From contig NZ_FOGS01000001.1 in the NCBI RefSeq assembly GCF_900111305.1, positions 124,001-188,000 of the forward strand: a stretch of 64,000 nucleotides of DNA, written 5' to 3'. Position numbers and translations under genes: made by a program. Under the pieces are notes generated by a model, which was given only the letters and a program-made list of their open reading frames with translations, was not told the DNA's origin and searched no databases. Within the stretch, counting starts at the first letter, position 1. Each line of letters begins with the position of its first letter. This stretch comes from Vreelandella subterranea (lineage in GTDB: Bacteria; Pseudomonadota; Gammaproteobacteria; Pseudomonadales; Halomonadaceae). Shown piece by piece: positions 8,221-16,328 of the stretch.

Positions 8221-9816
8221 TTATCCGGCGAACGCCGCGTACATGATGACCACCAGTATCACCAGCACGATACCGGTAGGCACCGCTCCCTTCCACGGCG
8301 TAAGGTCAACATCGCCAGAATGCTCCTGAACCCAGTCGGTCTCGCGGGGACGCAGCTTGCCAATCACCAGCATCATCGCCACCAACAGCACGAATACCGC
8401 CGCGACAAAATGGAACTCGTGCATGACGGCCGGCAACTTGTCGAAGGGCGGCACGAAATAGCCCGCGGCAATCAGCAAACAGCCGCCCACCAGGCCGATT
8501 TTGGCCGCCATCGGCGGCACGCGCTTGGTCAACAGCCCCACCAGCACTACCGCCAGAATCGGGATGAAGTAAATCGCGTTCATCTTCTGCAGATAGCCGA
8601 ACAGGCTCTCCTGACCGGCCAGCAGCGGCGCAATGGTCATGGTCGTAATGGCCATGATCCAGCCAAACACCTTGCCCGACTTCACCACCTGCTCTTCAGT
8701 GGCGTCTTTTTTGAGCACTTGCTTGTAGATACCCAAGCTGAAGATGGTGGTCGTGCTGTTCAGCGCGGAGTTGAACGACGACAGAATCGCACCGACCATC
8801 ACCGCGGCAAAGAAACCGGTGAGGTACGGCGGCAGCACGTTAAACACCAGGTGGCCGTAAGCTTCATCGGCGCGAATGCCATCATCGGCGTACAGGTGGT
8901 AGGCAATGATCCCTGGCAGCACCAGATAAAGCGGGCCCAGCAGCTTGAAGAAGCCGGTCAGCAGTACGCCCTTCTGGCCTTCCGCGAGGTTTTTAGCGGC
9001 AAAGGTCCGCTGGATGATCTGCTGGTTGGTCGTCCAGTAGAACAGGTTGATCAGGAAGACACCGGTGAACAGCGTAAAGAACGGTACCTGTTGATCACTA
9101 CCGCCGATCGAGTTGAGCTTGTCGGGATTGCTGGTCTTCAGTGTGTCCCAGCCTTCCATGATGCCGTCACCACCGCTGACGGCTTGCAGGCCGAAGTAGA
9201 CGATCACAAAGCCGCCGATCAGCAGACCAACGCCGTTAAGGGTGTCGGACACCGCGACCGTGCGTAACCCGCCGAACAGTGCATAGATGGCGCCAACAAT
9301 CCCCACGACCCATACCGTCAGCCAGAGCAGCGTGGCCGGTGATTCGATACCGGTCAGCGCGGGCAGGTCTAGCATGCCCTGCAGCCCTACCGCACCGGAG
9401 TAGAGAATGATGGGCAGCAAAATCACCGCGTAGGCAATCAGGAAGATCACGTTGGCGATCAGTTGCGTGCCTTTATCGAAGCGGATCAACAGCAGCTGCG
9501 GCAGGGTCGCAATACCGCTTTTCAAGAAACGCGGCAGGAAGAACAGCGCCAGCGCCACCAGGGCAATGACGGCCACCACTTCCCAGGCCATCACGCTCAG
9601 GCCATCACTGAAGGCTGAACCGTTCAGGCCCACCATCTGCTCGGTGGACAGGTTGGTCATCAACAGCGACCCGGCAATCAGGGGGAACGTCAGCGTCCGC
9701 CCTGCCAGGAAATAACCGCTGGTGCTGCTGTGATCATCCCGTCGCGTAATGCGCCAGGTGATGAAGGCCACTAGACAAGTGAAGAATAGAAATGACGCCA
9801 GGGTGAGGGCATGCAT
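8221..9816 (-). CDS. Sodium:solute symporter (SSS family)
   Basis: The 531-residue protein has about 14 hydrophobic segments and matches SGLT-like members of the SSS family. Examples are '[23 protein letters not shown]' near the N-terminus, a G-rich '[19 protein letters not shown]' region and the '[17 protein letters not shown]' segment of the sodium site. The ATG at 9816 has AAGGATG upstream and is preferred to an in-frame start at 9861, which adds a non-hydrophobic leader. The substrate (sugar, or another small organic solute) cannot be decided. It is a single-gene unit convergent with the malonate operon. Confidence 0.88.
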   Translation of the reverse strand: MHALTLASFLFFTCLVAFITWRITRRDDHSSTSGYFLAGRTLTFPLIAGSLLMTNLSTEQMVGLNGSAFSDGLSVMAWEVVAVIALVALALFFLPRFLKSGIATLPQLLLIRFDKGTQLIANVIFLIAYAVILLPIILYSGAVGLQGMLDLPALTGIESPATLLWLTVWVVGIVGAIYALFGGLRTVAVSDTLNGVGLLIGGFVIVYFGLQAVSGGDGIMEGWDTLKTSNPDKLNSIGGSDQQVPFFTLFTGVFLINLFYWTTNQQIIQRTFAAKNLAEGQKGVLLTGFFKLLGPLYLVLPGIIAYHLYADDGIRADEAYGHLVFNVLPPYLTGFFAAVMVGAILSSFNSALNSTTTIFSLGIYKQVLKKDATEEQVVKSGKVFGWIMAITTMTIAPLLAGQESLFGYLQKMNAIYFIPILAVVLVGLLTKRVPPMAAKIGLVGGCLLIAAGYFVPPFDKLPAVMHEFHFVAAVFVLLVAMMLVIGKLRPRETDWVQEHSGDVDLTPWKGAVPTGIVLVILVVIMYAAFAG

Positions 9817-10167
9817 AAGAACATCCTTCGGGGCGGTCGCGCATGCTCGCGTGGAACACAAAACATCAGCGCAGTGGATTTAGGTAAATTTACCGAGTGG
9901 CGAGAGATTGTAGAACGGTGACTCGATTCTTCTATTCGCCTTTAGTCGCAAAAAAATGCGTAACGAGGTGTTTTTCTAACAAAAAATTTTAAATATCAGA
10001 CATTTGAACCCGCTCTACCGAAGGACTATCCGTTGTCACGATTGGCTACGCCGCTGAACGTTCACAGTGTTAAAGTAAGGTGATTCGGCCGCGTGACGAT
10101 CAGTCCTTATTCTGAACACCCGCTTCGTTCATCAACTGTCTCAACCTTCATCAAGGAAACAACGTCC
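9817..10167. other. 351-base divergent intergenic region
   Basis: There is no credible gene here. It separates the sodium/solute symporter (minus) from the DUF350 operon (plus) and should hold both promoters. Visible items are a 12-base palindrome at 9883-9894 and an AT-rich stretch around 9955-10000. I could not assign -35/-10 pairs with confidence. Confidence 0.6.
9883..9894. promoter_or_regulatory. Palindrome GGTAAATTTACC upstream of symporter gene, possible operator
   Basis: A perfect 12-base palindrome sits about 70 bases upstream of the symporter start codon. It is a plausible operator for a dimeric regulator, but no regulator gene lies beside it. Confidence 0.35.
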
Positions 10168-10581
10168 ATGCTGCATTACCTGCAGGGTTTACCATATTTT
10201 ATTGCCTACCTGGTCGCGGCGATCATTTTGTTGGTCGCGTTCATGTACTGCTATAGCCGCATCACGCCGCACCACGAATGGCAACTGATTCGCGAGGGCA
10301 ACGCGGCGGCCGCGACCGCCTACGGCGGCTCTATCCTGGGCTTTACCATCCCGCTGTACAGCGCCATGGCCAACTCCATCAGCTTTGTCGACTTCATTTT
10401 GTGGGGCGTGGTCGCGTTTATCGTCCAGTTGGCAACGTTCTTCGGCGTGAAGCTGTTTTTACGCAAGCAGGGTGAAAGCCTGTCGCAACATATTACCGAA
10501 GGCCACCAGGCTTACGGCATTTTAATGGCAAGCATCGCCGTGGCCGTTGGCTTGCTCAACGCCGCCTCGATGACGTGGTAA
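10168..10581 (+). CDS. DUF350 family membrane protein (YjfL-like)
   Basis: The 137-residue protein has four hydrophobic segments and fits the DUF350 family, including 'NAAAATAYGGSILGFTIPLYSA' and 'GILMASIAVAVGLLNAASM'. The start at 10168 follows AAGGAAAC; an in-frame GTG at 10093 lacks a ribosome site. The next two genes are a DUF1190 lipoprotein and a YjfC/YgiC-type ATP-grasp enzyme, the order seen in E. coli yjfL-yjfM-yjfC. The E. coli operon also carries PspA-like yjfJ and others, which are missing here. The biochemical role is unknown; the set suggests a job at the cell envelope. Confidence 0.85.
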   Translation: MLHYLQGLPYFIAYLVAAIILLVAFMYCYSRITPHHEWQLIREGNAAAATAYGGSILGFTIPLYSAMANSISFVDFILWGVVAFIVQLATFFGVKLFLRKQGESLSQHITEGHQAYGILMASIAVAVGLLNAASMTW

Positions 10582-10595
10582 AGGAAGCTGCTGAC

Positions 10596-11207
10596 ATGTC
10601 CAGATACGATCAAACACCGCATTTGCCGAGACGCAAACGCAGCGCACGCCTGTCACTCGCGATGATGGGCGCCAGTGCCTTTGGCCTGACCGCCTGCGGG
10701 CAACCGGCTCAGGAAGAACACATTACCGACATCGAGTTTGACGAGCCGCGCAGTTTTCAGAGCGTTGAGGACTGTGTCGCCGCGGATATCTATACGCGCA
10801 ATACCTGCGAGGCTGCCTACGACGCTTCGCTTGAGGACGTGCCGCGCTTCAACACCCTGGCAGAGTGTGAAGCAGAACATGGCGAAGGCGCCTGCACCGA
10901 GCCCAACGAAGAGCAGTCGCAGGCGGCAACCGGTAGCAGCGGCGGTGGTTGGTTCATGCCTGCCATGATGGGTTATATGGTCGGCAGCATGATGTCCAAC
11001 ACTAACCGTGGGCGCTCGTTCGAGCGGGTATATCAGGAGCCGGTGTACCGCAATCGCCAGAACCAGGGCAACTGGAACACCGCGTCAAACCAGGCAACCC
11101 AACGCATCTCGCAGCGTAACGACGCCATGCGCAGCTCGGTGCGCGCTTCTTCGCAGCGTAGCGGCTTTGGCTCGCGTTCATCGTCAGGAGGGGGTTGGGG
11201 CTCCTAG
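10596..11207 (+). CDS. DUF1190 family lipoprotein (YjfM-like)
   Basis: The protein has 203 residues. A basic N-terminus and short hydrophobic run end in the lipobox 'LTAC', giving lipidation at Cys34. The mature part has the Cys-containing 'SVEDCVAADIYTRNTCEAAY' region of DUF1190. It ends in a Gly/Ser/Arg-rich low-complexity tail ('SGFGSRSSSGGGWGS'). The ATG at 10596 lies 10 bases after AAGGA, 14 bases beyond the DUF350 stop. The neighbours suggest it works with the DUF350 membrane protein and the ATP-grasp enzyme. Function is not known. Confidence 0.82.
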   Translation: MSRYDQTPHLPRRKRSARLSLAMMGASAFGLTACGQPAQEEHITDIEFDEPRSFQSVEDCVAADIYTRNTCEAAYDASLEDVPRFNTLAECEAEHGEGACTEPNEEQSQAATGSSGGGWFMPAMMGYMVGSMMSNTNRGRSFERVYQEPVYRNRQNQGNWNTASNQATQRISQRNDAMRSSVRASSQRSGFGSRSSSGGGWGS

Positions 11208-11225
11208 CCACCAGCAAAGCTCACC

Positions 11226-12392
11226 ATGCTAAGAATCGACATCCCGGAGCGGCAAAACTGGAAAGCCCTGGCCCACGAGCTTGGCTTTCATTTTCATACC
11301 ATCGAGGGCGCACCTTACTGGAAGGAAAACGCCTACTACCAGTTCACCATGGAGCAGGTAGAGCGCGACATAGAGGCGCCCACCGAGGCGCTCCATGAGA
11401 TGTGCATGGAGCTGGTCGACAAGGTCTGCCACTCCAATGCCTTGATGCAGCGTTTAGCACTGCCCGAGCACATGTGGGACAGCATCCATGACTCCTGGAG
11501 GGCCGGTCAGCCGCACCTTTACGGGCGTATGGATTTTGCCTATTCCGGCGATGGCCCGGCCAAGCTGCTGGAACTCAACTACGACACCCCGACTTCGCTT
11601 TACGAGGCGGGTTTCTTCCAGTGGGTGTGGCTTGAGCAAGCCATGGCCCAGGGCACCCTGCCGCGTCACGCCGACCAGTTCAATTCGATCCAGGAGCGGC
11701 TGATCAATGCCATGGCACACCTGGGCGATCGTCTCGAGGGCCGCACGCTGTATTTCTCGTGCGTCAAGGATAACGCCGAAGAGCGCGCCACGGTGCACTA
11801 CCTACAGGATATCGCGGTGCAGGCAGGCCTCAACGCCCCCTTTATCCATATCGAGGATATTGGCCAACATCCCGCCGTTGATTATTTTGTCGACCTCGAC
11901 GACCAGCCCATCCATGCGCTGTTCAAGCTGTATCCCTGGGAAGAAATGGCCGACGACGCCTTTGGTGAATGGATTCCCCAGCTAAACACTCACTGGTTTG
12001 AACCTCCCTGGAAGGCGGTGTTATCCAACAAAGGCATCTTGCCGCTGCTCTGGGAACACTTCGAAGGGCACCCCAACCTGTTACCGGCATTTTTCGAGAA
12101 AGCCGATAGCCCGCCGCTACCCGCCGGCTGGGTGCGCAAGCCGTTTTTCTCGCGGGAAGGCAGCAACGTCGAACTGATTACCCCAACGGGCCAGCGCGAA
12201 GCGGTCGATGGCCCCTATACCGACAGCCCCTGGATTCGGCAGGCCTATCACCCTATGCCGCGCTTTGGTGATCATCACGCGCTAATCGGCAGTTGGGTCG
12301 TCGGCGACCGCGCCTGCGGCATGGGCATCCGCGAGGACGTTGGGCACATCACCAAGGATTCTTCCTGCTTTGTGCCCCACGCCATTGTCTAA
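11226..12392 (+). CDS. ATP-grasp enzyme of the glutathionylspermidine synthase family (YgiC/YjfC-like)
   Basis: The 388-residue protein corresponds to the C-terminal synthetase domain of glutathionylspermidine synthase without the amidase domain. Diagnostic stretches include 'LLELNYDTPTSLYEAGFFQW' and the late 'VRKPFFSREGSNVEL'. Members of this family join an amine or amino group to a carboxylate using ATP. The YgiC/YjfC branch lacks a demonstrated glutathionylspermidine role, so the substrate is open. It is the third gene of the DUF350-DUF1190 operon and converges on moeA with 13 bases between the stops. Confidence 0.85.
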   Translation: MLRIDIPERQNWKALAHELGFHFHTIEGAPYWKENAYYQFTMEQVERDIEAPTEALHEMCMELVDKVCHSNALMQRLALPEHMWDSIHDSWRAGQPHLYGRMDFAYSGDGPAKLLELNYDTPTSLYEAGFFQWVWLEQAMAQGTLPRHADQFNSIQERLINAMAHLGDRLEGRTLYFSCVKDNAEERATVHYLQDIAVQAGLNAPFIHIEDIGQHPAVDYFVDLDDQPIHALFKLYPWEEMADDAFGEWIPQLNTHWFEPPWKAVLSNKGILPLLWEHFEGHPNLLPAFFEKADSPPLPAGWVRKPFFSREGSNVELITPTGQREAVDGPYTDSPWIRQAYHPMPRFGDHHALIGSWVVGDRACGMGIREDVGHITKDSSCFVPHAIV

Positions 12393-12405
12393 GGGTTGCT
12401 CACCT

Positions 12406-13611
12406 TCAGCCCATCAGCCATAAACAGCTGATGGAATCCCCCTGGGCGATATCGCGGTGAGGCGGGATCACCGCCAGCGCATTGGCCTGAATGCACGAGG
12501 AAAGCACCGACGAGTTCTGGTCATCAAACGCCCTGGCGTGGGCGCCCTCGGCGTCAAACGTCAGGGTCACGCGCATGTAGTGCTGTCGCGGGCCGGTGGA
12601 CGTCGAAAACTCAGCCCGTGCGGTAACGCAGGGCAGCGCGGCCAAGTCGGGGCAGTTTAATAGCGCGCCCATCAAGGGGCGTAAAAACAGCCAGGCGCCG
12701 ACAAACCCGGAAACGGGATTACCGGGCAACCCGACAAAGTGCGCCTGCCCGCCTTGGCGCCGCGGTAGATGGCCCAGCGCCAGCGGCTTGCCCGGCCGAA
12801 TGGCGAGCTTCCACATCGTGAGCTCACCCAGTGCCTCGAGCGAGGCTTTCACGTGATCCTCTTCGCCGACACTCACCCCGCCGGTGCTGACCACCACGTC
12901 GGCGTCTTCCGCCGCCTGGGCGAGCAGTTCCCGGGTGCGCTCAGCATCGTCGGGCACGCTGATCTGGCTCACCACCTCAGCGCCAAAGGTGGCAAGCAAG
13001 CGCGTGAGCATGGGACGGTTGGAGTTATACAGCTGCCCCGGCTTGAGCGGCGTCCCGGGGTCAATCACTTCGTCGCCGGTAGACAGCAGCGCTACCCGCG
13101 GCCGACGGCGGACGGCCACCTCCGTGACCCCCTGCCCGGCCAGATGACCGAGGGCGGCGGCTTCCAGACGCTCACCGGCGCTCAGCAGTACATCCCCCTG
13201 GCGCACATCGCGCCCTTTCAGACGCACATTGTCGCCAGCGGGAATATCCGCTGGAATGATGGCAGCATCGCCCTCCACCTCGACGCGCTCCTGCATGACC
13301 ACGCAGTCGGCCCCCGGGGGAATTTCACCGCCGGTGAAAATGCGCGCACAGCTGCCTGGCGCCAGCGGCATGGCAGGCGTGCCCGCCGCGATACGCTGGC
13401 TGACTGGCAACCGCTGCCCGGCATCCGCTGCCCGCAGCGCGTAGCCATCCATGGCGCTGTTGGTATACGGCGGCACATCAAGCTGTGCGGTAACGTCTTC
13501 AGCCAGCACCCGCCCGGCGGCGTCGGGAAGCGCCACTCGCTCCGCCGTCACGGGCGTGATATCCGCCAGCAGCGCGGCCAGAGCGTCATCGATGACGTGC
13601 AGCTCAGCCAT
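12406..13611 (-). CDS. moeA: Molybdopterin molybdenumtransferase MoeA (first copy)
   Basis: The 401-residue protein inserts molybdate into adenylylated molybdopterin. It has the expected MoeA parts: 'YTNSAMDGYALRAAD' near residue 55, 'ARIFTGGEIPPGADCVVMQE', 'VALLSTGDEVIDPG', and 'STGGVSVGEEDHVK' in the MogA-like domain. Its start overlaps the moaB stop by 8 bases, so moaB and moeA are coupled. A second MoeA at 24755-26002 is clearly different in sequence. One of the two may be dedicated to the formate dehydrogenase between them. Confidence 0.93.
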   Translation of the reverse strand: MAELHVIDDALAALLADITPVTAERVALPDAAGRVLAEDVTAQLDVPPYTNSAMDGYALRAADAGQRLPVSQRIAAGTPAMPLAPGSCARIFTGGEIPPGADCVVMQERVEVEGDAAIIPADIPAGDNVRLKGRDVRQGDVLLSAGERLEAAALGHLAGQGVTEVAVRRRPRVALLSTGDEVIDPGTPLKPGQLYNSNRPMLTRLLATFGAEVVSQISVPDDAERTRELLAQAAEDADVVVSTGGVSVGEEDHVKASLEALGELTMWKLAIRPGKPLALGHLPRRQGGQAHFVGLPGNPVSGFVGAWLFLRPLMGALLNCPDLAALPCVTARAEFSTSTGPRQHYMRVTLTFDAEGAHARAFDDQNSSVLSSCIQANALAVIPPHRDIAQGDSISCLWLMG

Positions 13612-14125
13612 GCTGGCCTCGCTCGGGGATGACCAGGTTGGCGAAGTTGCAGGGCTTGTGGCGGCTGTCGAGCTGTTCGGCCAGAATGCCGTCCCAGCCG
13701 GTGCGACAGGCGCCGGTGGAGCCCGGCAGGCAGAAGATTACCGTGGCATTGGCCAGCCCGCCCAAACAGCGACTTTGGATGGTGGAGCTGCCAATCTCGT
13801 CGCCGCTGAGCTGGCGGAAGCGTTCGCCAAAGCCTTCGATGTGCTTATCCAACAGCACGCTGACGGCCTCGGGGGTGGAGTCGCGGCCGGTAAAGCCAGT
13901 GCCACCGGTGGTAATGACCACCTGCACGTTACGATCGGCAATCCACTGGGCGACGACGGCACGGATGGTATACACATCGTCGGGTACGATACGCTTTTCC
14001 ACCAGATGATGACCGGCTTCAGAGAGGTGTTCGACCAGGGCCTGGCCACTGCGGTCCGTCTCCTCCGTGCGCGTATCCGAAACGGTTAACACCGCGATCG
14101 ATAAAGGAATCATTGCCTCTGCCAT
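13604..14125 (-). CDS. moaB: Molybdopterin adenylyltransferase MoaB/MogA family
   Basis: The 173-residue protein has the MoaB/MogA fold and 'ITTGGTGFTGRDSTPEAV', the molybdopterin-binding signature, near residue 75. The length matches E. coli MoaB (about 170). The ATG at 14125 lies 8-9 bases after AGGAG; a longer upstream reading to 14224 overlaps the DUF1244 gene and is not needed. In organisms lacking MogA, MoaB-type proteins adenylylate molybdopterin before MoeA acts, and the adjacent moeA supports this. Confidence 0.88.
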   Translation of the reverse strand: MAEAMIPLSIAVLTVSDTRTEETDRSGQALVEHLSEAGHHLVEKRIVPDDVYTIRAVVAQWIADRNVQVVITTGGTGFTGRDSTPEAVSVLLDKHIEGFGERFRQLSGDEIGSSTIQSRCLGGLANATVIFCLPGSTGACRTGWDGILAEQLDSRHKPCNFANLVIPERGQHG

Positions 14126-14130
14126 CGCCT

Positions 14131-14454
14131 TCACTCCTGCTTCGCAGCTTTCTTTTTCGCGTGGTGGGCTTCCCAGGCCGCCATCTGCTCGGGGGTTGCA
14201 GGCGGCTGATAGAGTTCTTTCCATTCGCTGTAAGGCATACCGTAAACGTATTCGCGGGCTTCTTCGTAAGTCAGCTGTTCACCCCGCGCTTCTGCCGCAC
14301 TCACCAGCCATTTGGACAGGCAGTTACGGCAGAAGTCGGCCAGAATCATCAGGTCGATATTCTGCACGTCTTTATTGTCATCCAGGTGCTGTAACAGGCG
14401 GCGAAACGCAGCGGCTTCAAGCTCGGTACGGGTGGTATCGTCAAACTTGTCCAT
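14131..14454 (-). CDS. DUF1244 family protein
   Basis: This small soluble protein has 107 residues. The 'LMILADFCRNCLSKW' segment with a CxxC, and 'YGMPYSEWKELYQPPATPEQ', are typical of DUF1244. It ends in a lysine/alanine-rich tail. Function is unknown; the CxxC might bind metal or be redox active, but a single pair is weak evidence. Its stop lies 5 bases before the moaB start, so it heads a DUF1244-moaB-moeA transcription unit, downstream of the terminator that ends the formate dehydrogenase operon. Confidence 0.85.
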   Translation of the reverse strand: MDKFDDTTRTELEAAAFRRLLQHLDDNKDVQNIDLMILADFCRNCLSKWLVSAAEARGEQLTYEEAREYVYGMPYSEWKELYQPPATPEQMAAWEAHHAKKKAAKQE

Positions 14455-14493
14455 CTCTGTGACCTCTATGGTGTAAAATTAAGCTCAGCATAA

Positions 14494-14525
14494 CAAAAGA
14501 CACCGCCCGTAGGCGGTGTCTTTTG
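14494..14525 (-). terminator. Rho-independent terminator of the formate dehydrogenase operon
   Basis: A perfect 14-base stem (CAAAAGACACCGCC at 14494-14507 against its complement at 14512-14525) has a 4-base loop. Read on the minus strand, the stem ends in TTTT. It lies just downstream of fdhC and upstream of DUF1244, so it separates the two units. Confidence 0.8.
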
Positions 14526-14542
14526 CAACATTCCAGCGCGCC

Positions 14543-15637
14543 TTACGAGGAGCGAGGAGCGGGTGATTCACCTGCGTCTTTTGAGGCTTTCCGGTCAGCC
14601 AGCTCCTGCTCGGAGACCGCCTGGTCCTTGACCTCTTCGTACCACAGATTGTGGTGCTCCTTGGCCCAGGTTTCATCGACATAGCCGGTGGTCATGCCTT
14701 CCAGCGAGCCTTCCGTACCCAGGGTACCGATGTAGATGTGCCCGATGGAAACGGCCGTCAGCCCCAAGGCGCCCACTGCATGAACAATATTTGCCCACTG
14801 CATGGTGTCGCGCCCCTGACCGAAGTTGGGGAAATCGAGCACGAAACCACTGGCCACCACCAAGAGCCCCACCGTGGCCAACAGCCAGTACCAGGCTTTT
14901 TCGCCACCGTTGGCAAAACCGGCATCGACATGCCCCTTACCGACCAGGCCACCGCCCTTCTTGAACCATTCCAAATCGTGCTTTTTGGGCATGTTGTCCT
15001 TGATCAGACTGACCAGCAAGACGATCAACAGCACACCGAAGATCGGGCCAAGGTAGTTGTGCAACACCTTGGAGGAAGAGACCATCCATCCCCAGAAGGC
15101 ATCGCCAAACAGGCCACGGAAGACGAACTTGCCAAACAACAGATTGAGACCGGTGAGGGCCAGCACGATAAACAGCGACGCTACCGACCAGTGCAAGGCA
15201 CGCATGAAAAGCGGCCAGCGGAACAGCTTGCGCCCCGATCGCGGCTCTTCAAGGTGCTTGCGACCAATGATCAGGTAGAACAGCGTAATGATCCCGATCA
15301 TGCCACCAATTACGATCAACCCGAAGGGTGACACCCAGCGGTTACGCCACTGACGCCAGGTTTCACCGCTTGAGTTGATCAGGTTGTAATTACTTTCATA
15401 ACGCGAGTCGCGGTAGTTTGGCCCGGTCTCGCCGCTGCGCACTTGCCGCCACTGGTCCGCGTCGATACCCGGGGCTGCCGTGCTCATTTCACGATCAGGG
15501 TCAGCCTGGGCATGCGCCACCTGGGTAATGCCAAGACTTAGGACCAGAGCAAAGGCCAACAATAGCCAGCGCCAAACCCCTTGCCAGTAGCGAAGGTGCG
15601 GCACCCCACCGGGTGCCTGAGCAGTCAACTGGTTCAT
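14543..15637 (-). CDS. fdhC: Formate dehydrogenase gamma subunit, cytochrome b556
   Basis: This 364-residue membrane subunit passes electrons from the Fe-S subunit to quinone. After a signal-like N-terminal helix (about 24-45) and a periplasmic stretch come four membrane helices. Candidate heme b ligands are the histidines in 'MRALHWS', 'KVLHNYLG', 'NIVHAVG' and 'IGHIYIG'. The C-terminus is charged and cytoplasmic. It is longer at the N-terminus than E. coli FdoI, as in the Shewanella/epsilon type of enzyme. The start at 15637 follows AAGGAGG, 11 bases beyond the fdhB stop. Confidence 0.92.
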   Translation of the reverse strand: MNQLTAQAPGGVPHLRYWQGVWRWLLLAFALVLSLGITQVAHAQADPDREMSTAAPGIDADQWRQVRSGETGPNYRDSRYESNYNLINSSGETWRQWRNRWVSPFGLIVIGGMIGIITLFYLIIGRKHLEEPRSGRKLFRWPLFMRALHWSVASLFIVLALTGLNLLFGKFVFRGLFGDAFWGWMVSSSKVLHNYLGPIFGVLLIVLLVSLIKDNMPKKHDLEWFKKGGGLVGKGHVDAGFANGGEKAWYWLLATVGLLVVASGFVLDFPNFGQGRDTMQWANIVHAVGALGLTAVSIGHIYIGTLGTEGSLEGMTTGYVDETWAKEHHNLWYEEVKDQAVSEQELADRKASKDAGESPAPRSS

Positions 15638-15648
15638 GGAAAGCCTCC

Positions 15649-16263
15649 TTACCCTTTACGGGCAGCATCATAGGCTAGGTTGTCGGCACTGGCCTGGGGG
15701 TTGTTGGACCATGCACCATCTTCGTGGCCACGATGCACCACGCGCTGACGGAAAATATCCGCCACATCCTGAGCGTCGCCTGCCAGCAGCGCCTTGGTCG
15801 AGCACATCTCCGCGCACAGCGGCAGCTTGCCTTCTGCGATGCGGTTGGCGCCGTACTTCTCGTACTCCTCTTCCTTGCTTTCGGCGGGGCCACCCGCGCA
15901 GAAGGTACATTTGTCCATCTTGCCGCGCTCGCCGAAGGCGTCCTGCTGCGGGAACTGCGGGGCGCCGAACGGGCAGGCGTAAAGGCAGTAGCCACAGCCG
16001 ATACACAGGTCCTTGTCGTGCAAGACGATGCCGTCGTCCGTTTTATAGAAGCAGTCGGTGGGGCACACCGCCATACAGGGCGCATCGTCACAGTGCATGC
16101 AGGCAACCGAAATGGACATTTCATCGGCTTCGCCGTCATTCAGCGTCACAACACGCCGACGCTGAATGCCCCATTCGACATCATTGGCATTTTTACAGGC
16201 GGTCACGCAGCCGTTGCATTCGATGCAGCGCTCGGCGTCACACATAAATTTCATTTGAGCCAT
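15649..16263 (-). CDS. fdhB: Formate dehydrogenase beta subunit, four [4Fe-4S] clusters
   Basis: The protein has 204 residues. Four cysteine groups are visible: 'CIECNGCVTAC', 'CMHCDDAPCMAVCP', 'CIGCGYCLYACP' and 'CTFC' with 'CAEMC'. This is the electron wire between FdhA and the cytochrome b subunit. There is no C-terminal membrane helix, unlike the E. coli FdnH/FdoH subunits, which fits the shorter Fdh3B type. The start follows AAGGAG at good spacing. It lies 65 bases after fdhA, a gap containing a hairpin. Confidence 0.93.
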   Translation of the reverse strand: MAQMKFMCDAERCIECNGCVTACKNANDVEWGIQRRRVVTLNDGEADEMSISVACMHCDDAPCMAVCPTDCFYKTDDGIVLHDKDLCIGCGYCLYACPFGAPQFPQQDAFGERGKMDKCTFCAGGPAESKEEEYEKYGANRIAEGKLPLCAEMCSTKALLAGDAQDVADIFRQRVVHRGHEDGAWSNNPQASADNLAYDAARKG

Positions 16264-16278
16264 GGTGTTCTCCTTATA

Positions 16279-16302
16279 CGGTGCGGGATGTCGCCCGCAC
16301 CG
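16279..16302 (-). other. Hairpin between fdhA and fdhB
   Basis: A 9-base perfect stem (CGGTGCGGG at 16279-16287 against CCCGCACCG at 16294-16302) has a 6-base loop and lies 15 bases upstream of the fdhB start. There is no T-run. It may set relative levels of the two subunits or stabilise the fdhA message. Confidence 0.45.
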
Positions 16303-16328
16303 TGGATGCTGTCAGGTCTAGGCGAGCC

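Noticed and set aside
12410..12433. Terminator between the ATP-grasp gene and moeA
   Set aside because: An 8-base stem CCATCAGC/GCTGATGG exists but lies mostly inside the moeA coding end and has no T-run, so I did not list it as a feature.
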